Source: Desulfovibrio sp. (lineage in GTDB: Bacteria > Desulfobacterota > Desulfovibrionia > Desulfovibrionales > Desulfovibrionaceae). From it: 64,000 nucleotides of DNA. Numbering within the stretch: position 1 is the stretch's first letter; each line of letters opens with the position of its first letter. The notes under the pieces are model-generated. The model did no database searches, was not told where the DNA came from, and saw only the letters and a program-made list of their open reading frames with translations. Made by a program: the position numbers and the translations under genes. The stretch spans positions 1-64,000 of the forward strand of contig JAITGC010000081.1 in assembly GCA_031280915.1 (NCBI GenBank), read 5' to 3'. This document shows positions 59,495 through 64,000 of the stretch, piece after piece.

Positions 59495-62062
59495 TCAGGC
59501 CGCTACGGAACGGGGTGGGCGTATCTGAATTTGCGCTTCTTTGCGGGCCGGGACATAGCGTAGGGCCGGTCCGCGCCCTTCTTTGCTCAAGATGCCAACG
59601 CTCACAAAGGCCTGTAAATCATACAGAGCCGTGCGTGCGGAGATATTTTCTCCGCTCAAGGCCTGATATTCATGGCGGCTGACGCCGCCCTGGGCCACAA
59701 TATGCGGAAGAAGACGGCGCTGGCGGGGGTTGAGCTTGCCTTCCGGCACGGCGTTAAGAGAAGATATTTCATCCGGCCCTCCGGCCGCCGTACTTTCCGG
59801 AAATTCCCGCTCCGGCCTCTGTTCGGCGGGCTTCCCCGTTTGCGGTATGCTTTGCGGATGTTTGAGAGGTACGCTGAGTTCCGAGCCGATGCGGATATCC
59901 TCGGCAAGGAGTATTCCTCCCTCGCAAAAGGTCAGGGCGTTGGTCACGCAGTTTTTCAACTCCCGCACATTACCCGGCCAGTTGTATTCCATTAGCTTCA
60001 CCAAAGCGCCCCGGCTGACTTTGGGCATGCTTTTCGGCATGCCTGGCCCGCCGTTGTGCACGATCTCGGAGAGAAAATGCACCAGAAGCATGGGGATGTC
60101 TTCCTTCCGCTGGTTCAGGGGCGGAGTGTGTATGGTTATGATGGCCAGACGGTAGTAAAGGTCTTCCCGGAATCTGCCCACCATGGCCTCGTCTCCTATC
60201 TTGGCGTTGGTGGCGGCAATGATGCGCGTATTGAAAGACACGTCATAATCCGCGCCCAGGGGGCGTATGCGCCTTGTCGAGAGAGCGCGTAAAAGCGCCT
60301 GTTGCACCTTGGGCGCGGCGTTGCCCACTTCGTCCAGCATGAGAGTGCCGCCGTCCGCGGCCAGGAAAGCGCCCTTGCGCGCGGCCTTGGCTTCGGTGAA
60401 AGCGCCTTTCACATGGCCGAAAAGCGTGTCCATCAGCAGCCCTTCATCCAGCGCGCCGCAGTTGATGGTGATGAAAGGGCCGTGGGCGCGCGGGCTCAAG
60501 CGATGAATGTACTCGGAGACAAGCTCTTTGCCGGTTCCCGTTTCGCCCGCAATCAGCACATCGGCTGCGGACGGCGCCGCCTTGCGCATCTGCATCTGCA
60601 AATGGCGCATAGAGGGTGAATTGCCAACAAGCCCGTGAGACGGCACATCTTCAGGATCAGGGAGGTTGTCGGCCGGTTCGCGCAGGGAGTTGGCTGTGGT
60701 TTGGGCCTGCCTGAAGAGATTGTGCTCCACCGCTCCCCGCAGCCGTTCCAGAAGGACATTGGCCGCATTTTTGATTTTTTCAAGTTCCTGGGGCATGGGA
60801 GGCATGGTGAGGGGGTCAAGGCTTTCCTGTTGGTTGCGCGATTCCAGTTCCTTGGCCAGAATATGCAACTGGCGGTTCGCTGTCCCGGCAAGGAGCCACA
60901 GCCCGCCTCCCAGGAGGGCCAGGGCGATGAAAAAACAACAGGCGTGGATGCCGATAATCTGTGTGCCTGCGTGCATGAGCGTGAAACTGGAATCCAGCAC
61001 CGCGACCCCGCCTATGACCGATTTGCTGTTTTCGTTTTCCGTCGGGAGATTCACCGGCACATAACTCACGCCGTCAAGGCGCATCTGGCCGTCGCCCCAC
61101 AGATAGCCGGACTCCGGCATCGTAAAGCGCCCTGACCGCCCGTTTTGCACATCCAGTACCATATTCCAGTAATTCAGATATTCCGGGCCGGGCCGAAAGG
61201 CCTGGCCGAAGCCGGGGCGGCCGAAATCCCCGCGAAATCCGCCACGCACGGCATCAGTCCGCAAGGGCTTATCCTGCTCGTCCGCCGGGTCTCCTTCCGA
61301 CTGAAAAAGCATCCATCCGTCCTTGTCGAAAAAGAGGCTGCGTATCGGACTGCCGGGGGCATTGCCCTCGCTGTCGGTTCCGGCCGAGGAAAATGTGGAC
61401 AGCGCGGTACGTAGGGCCGACAGATCCAGCGAGAGAATCAGCACCCCCTGGAAATGGCCTTCAGCGTCATGCACGGCTGTTGAAAAACGCAGTACCTGAA
61501 ATGTGACGCTCTGAAGGGAATCGCTGACCGGCAGCAGCGTATAGCTGACTTCCACGGGTTGCGCCACGTTGACTCGCCCCGGGAACTGGTTTGCGCCGAT
61601 ATTGTGAAACGGCCCGTACACGGTGTTCAGGGCGACCTCGGGCGGAACAACGATGATTTCGCCCCCGCAATTCAGAAAAAGATATTTGCTCTCAGCCGTA
61701 AGCCCTATGAACGCCACTTCACGATATTGCGCTTTTTCAAGTCTTCCCCGGTATTTCAGGCGGCGGGCCATGGTAGCCTGGTCAAGTTCTCCCGATGCCA
61801 GCAGCAGGAGATGATTGCGCGCTTCTGCGAGAATTTGCGTTAATGTCTGGCTTATGGCATGGGACTGGAATTGCGCGTTGCGGGCGACGATGTGATTGAC
61901 GGAGGATTCCAGAACGCGCCAACTGAAGAAAAAAAATACCAGAAGGGCCAGGGCGAGAAGAGGCAGGCAAAGGATAAGTATTCGGCCGCGAAGGCTGCGT
62001 TGCACCAGGAATGAAGCCGTCGTCAATGAATTTCCGCTGAGGAATGGCCCGAAAAACCTCAT
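59495..62062 (-). CDS. Membrane-anchored sigma-54 AAA+ activator with periplasmic sensor domain and non-Fis winged-helix-like C-terminus
   Basis: N-terminal TM segments; GETGTGKELVSEYIHR; GHVKGAFTEAKAARKGAF; GTLMLDEVGNAAPKVQ; C-terminal LNPRQRRLLPHIVAQGGVSRHEYQALSGENISARTALYDLQAFVSVGIL. Confidence 0.85.
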   Translation of the reverse strand: MRFFGPFLSGNSLTTASFLVQRSLRGRILILCLPLLALALLVFFFFSWRVLESSVNHIVARNAQFQSHAISQTLTQILAEARNHLLLLASGELDQATMARRLKYRGRLEKAQYREVAFIGLTAESKYLFLNCGGEIIVVPPEVALNTVYGPFHNIGANQFPGRVNVAQPVEVSYTLLPVSDSLQSVTFQVLRFSTAVHDAEGHFQGVLILSLDLSALRTALSTFSSAGTDSEGNAPGSPIRSLFFDKDGWMLFQSEGDPADEQDKPLRTDAVRGGFRGDFGRPGFGQAFRPGPEYLNYWNMVLDVQNGRSGRFTMPESGYLWGDGQMRLDGVSYVPVNLPTENENSKSVIGGVAVLDSSFTLMHAGTQIIGIHACCFFIALALLGGGLWLLAGTANRQLHILAKELESRNQQESLDPLTMPPMPQELEKIKNAANVLLERLRGAVEHNLFRQAQTTANSLREPADNLPDPEDVPSHGLVGNSPSMRHLQMQMRKAAPSAADVLIAGETGTGKELVSEYIHRLSPRAHGPFITINCGALDEGLLMDTLFGHVKGAFTEAKAARKGAFLAADGGTLMLDEVGNAAPKVQQALLRALSTRRIRPLGADYDVSFNTRIIAATNAKIGDEAMVGRFREDLYYRLAIITIHTPPLNQRKEDIPMLLVHFLSEIVHNGGPGMPKSMPKVSRGALVKLMEYNWPGNVRELKNCVTNALTFCEGGILLAEDIRIGSELSVPLKHPQSIPQTGKPAEQRPEREFPESTAAGGPDEISSLNAVPEGKLNPRQRRLLPHIVAQGGVSRHEYQALSGENISARTALYDLQAFVSVGILSKEGRGPALRYVPARKEAQIQIRPPRSVAA

Positions 62063-62212
62063 GCTGTGCCCCCTCTGTACTGCGCAATGCCCGCAATGGC
62101 GATAGTATTTTTACGCAAAATTTACGGTCAGCATACCTTGTTTCCCGCAAACGCGCAAGCCCTGAATGAAAATGACAAGCGGAACACATAAAATACATGA
62201 ATATATCGGCGA

Positions 62213-62229
62213 CGGCACGGCATTTGCTA
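62213..62229 (+). promoter_or_regulatory. Sigma-54 (-24/-12) promoter
   Basis: acGGCACGgcatTTGCTa: GG-N10-GC spacing, about 95 bp upstream of ATG at 62324. Confidence 0.75.
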
Positions 62230-62323
62230 GTATATACGGCAATTTTAAGGTGGCGACGTCGGATGCCGCGCGCATGGGGCAAGCGGAGCTGAACGGCACT
62301 ACAAAAAATTTGTGGAGGAAACC

Positions 62324-62632
62324 ATGAAAAAATTGCGCAGAGTATGGGCTTTTGTTTTCTGCTGCGCGCTGTCGCTGATTTTATTGGCGCCATCTCTGGC
62401 CGCGGCGGCCGGAGGAGGGGCCAAGCCTATCGCCATTGTGGCCGACACGCGTTTCATTGAAAACGACCTGCTGCATTGGTGGGCGCAGATGTATAACGAA
62501 AGCCACCTGACCTTCGCCCTGATGACCATGATCATCATCCCTCTTCTGGGTTGCGTTCTTGGTTTCGTGGCCGACTTCTTCATGAAGATGACCGGCATTA
62601 ACCTTGAACACCGCGAACTGGCGGAAAAATAA
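62324..62632 (+). CDS. Small membrane protein preceding TauE/SafE permease
   Basis: Signal/TM segment MKKLRRVWAFVFCCALSLILLAPSLAAAAG plus second TM. Confidence 0.65.
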   Translation: MKKLRRVWAFVFCCALSLILLAPSLAAAAGGGAKPIAIVADTRFIENDLLHWWAQMYNESHLTFALMTMIIIPLLGCVLGFVADFFMKMTGINLEHRELAEK

Positions 62633-62650
62633 CCCGGAAGGAGGTAAATT

Positions 62651-63712
62651 ATGGACTGGCTTTATTTAATGATGCCCATCGCCGGCGTGAATATCTTCTG
62701 GCCGGGGCTGGTTATTCTTGGCTTGGGCGTTGGTATTATCGGCGGATTTTTCGGGTTGGGCGGCGCGTGGATGGTGACGCCCGGTCTGAATATTCTCGGT
62801 TTTCCCATGGCCTTCGCCATTGGCACGGACGTGGCGCAGATGGCGGGCAAATCGCTTATTTCCACCATGCGGCACGGCAGGTTTGGTAATGTCGATTACC
62901 TGCTCGGCATTACCATGCTCGTCGGTACGGTCGTCGGCGTGGAAATCGGCGCGCAGATGGTCATGTGGCTGGAGCGCATCGGCCGGGTAGATCAGGTGGT
63001 GCGCTGGATTTACGTGGTATTGCTGGCCTGCATCGCCTGGATCGTCTTCGCCGACGTGGCCAAACGCAAAGCGAAGGAGCGTGAGGCTCTACAGGCGGGC
63101 AAGGAAGTGAGCAACCTGGAATCCGGCCTTGACTGGGGCGCCAAACTTCAGGCCATTCGTATTCCTCCCATGGTGCATTTCAAGCAGGCCGGCGTGTATT
63201 GCTCCATGTGGCTGCCCGTCTGCGTGGCCGTTTTCACCGGCTGGCTGGCCGGCATCCTGGGCATCGGCGGCGGCCTCATCCGTATGCCCGCACTGGTGTA
63301 CCTCATCGGCTGCCCGACCCACCTCGCTGTGGGCACGGACCTTTTTGAAGTGGCCATTTCCGGCCTCTATGCCACGGCCAGCTTTACCTACAAAGGCCGC
63401 ACCGAGCTTCTCGCGGCCGTTATTATGCTGTGCGGCGCGGCCATCGGCGCACAGATAGGCGTTGTGGCCACAAAGTATGTCAAGGGCTACGGCATCCGCA
63501 TCGTTTTCGGCCTGGCCGTCATCGGTTGTCTTGTCTCTGTGCTGCTCCGGCAACTGGCCTCAATATTCCCGGATGCGCGCGTTATTCTGAATAACCTGGC
63601 CGCCGCCGACGTGTTGGGCTTTGTGAGCGCCATTTCCATCTATATCACGGTCAAAATGGTCTCGGGCGCCAAGGCTGAAATCGCGGCTAAAAAGCAGGCC
63701 GCAGGCAACTAA
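62651..63712 (+). CDS. TauE/SafE-family permease
   Basis: GGFFGLGGAWMVTPGLNILGFPMAFAIGTD and GWLAGILGIGGGLIRMPALVYLIGCPTHLAVGTD. Confidence 0.88.
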   Translation: MDWLYLMMPIAGVNIFWPGLVILGLGVGIIGGFFGLGGAWMVTPGLNILGFPMAFAIGTDVAQMAGKSLISTMRHGRFGNVDYLLGITMLVGTVVGVEIGAQMVMWLERIGRVDQVVRWIYVVLLACIAWIVFADVAKRKAKEREALQAGKEVSNLESGLDWGAKLQAIRIPPMVHFKQAGVYCSMWLPVCVAVFTGWLAGILGIGGGLIRMPALVYLIGCPTHLAVGTDLFEVAISGLYATASFTYKGRTELLAAVIMLCGAAIGAQIGVVATKYVKGYGIRIVFGLAVIGCLVSVLLRQLASIFPDARVILNNLAAADVLGFVSAISIYITVKMVSGAKAEIAAKKQAAGN

Positions 63713-63726
63713 AGAGGAGGGAAGCC

Positions 63727-64000
63727 ATGAAAATTCGCATACTGATAACAGCGTTGGTGGCCCTCTCCCTGGCTCTTGCCGCCTGCGACTATGACGGGGC
63801 CGTGGATCAGGGGCGCGCCGTCGCCTATGAGATCAACAAAAATGTAACGCTTGTGCTGGACACGAGCAAAGTCCGCAACAAACCTGTCTATAACGGCAAA
63901 ACGGTCACCTACAAACTGCCCGTCGAAGCCATAGACATGGGGCCTGAACCGGTGTTCGGCGGGCTGCTGGCGGTGAATCCGGACAAGAAAACCGTGAGCG
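63727..64000 (+). CDS. Lipoprotein, DUF4881-like (truncated by window end)
   Basis: MKIRILITALVALSLALAACDYDGAVDQGRAVAYEINKNVTLVLDTSK; lipobox LAAC. Confidence 0.6.
   Translation, partial: MKIRILITALVALSLALAACDYDGAVDQGRAVAYEINKNVTLVLDTSKVRNKPVYNGKTVTYKLPVEAIDMGPEPVFGGLLAVNPDKKTVS

Overview
This 64 kb window looks like a chromosome segment from a Desulfovibrio-type sulfite-reducing deltaproteobacterium. The evidence is dsrA-dsrB-dsrD, a TunR-like tungstate regulator, DUF4881-type and TauE/SafE genes, and several sigma-54 activators. Housekeeping content includes mutM, an HD-GYP protein, hldD, tatA, groES-groEL, rlpA, an asnB/glycosyltransferase/alpha-oxoamine synthase cluster, a YbhGFSR-like ABC exporter, three RND permeases, a cytochrome c peroxidase, CDF, MATE and MFS transporters, and AMMECR1. 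The main accessory locus is about 33.3-47.2 kb. It contains a PAS/sigma-54 activator, a glycyl-radical-enzyme (GRE) activase, a TRAP transporter, an MFS permease, DUF4037-like and DUF4125-like proteins, a TPR protein, three tandem HesB/IscA-like proteins, and a GRE divergent from dsrABD. Three points stand out in that locus. (i) The GRE has a Cys-Val-Gly active-site loop instead of the Cys-x-Glu of characterised GRE eliminases and decarboxylases. (ii) One HesB-like paralog has an in-frame UGA exactly at the Cys of its tandem twin, which makes it a selenoprotein candidate. (iii) Sigma-54 -24/-12 boxes precede both the GRE and, less perfectly, the activase. I also see a dispersed palindromic intergenic repeat family, a 124-bp inverted-repeat element upstream of tunR, and a second sigma-54 activator with a degenerate GAFTGA motif beside a strong -24/-12 promoter. 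All calls come from reading the sequence by eye. No database search or folding was run.
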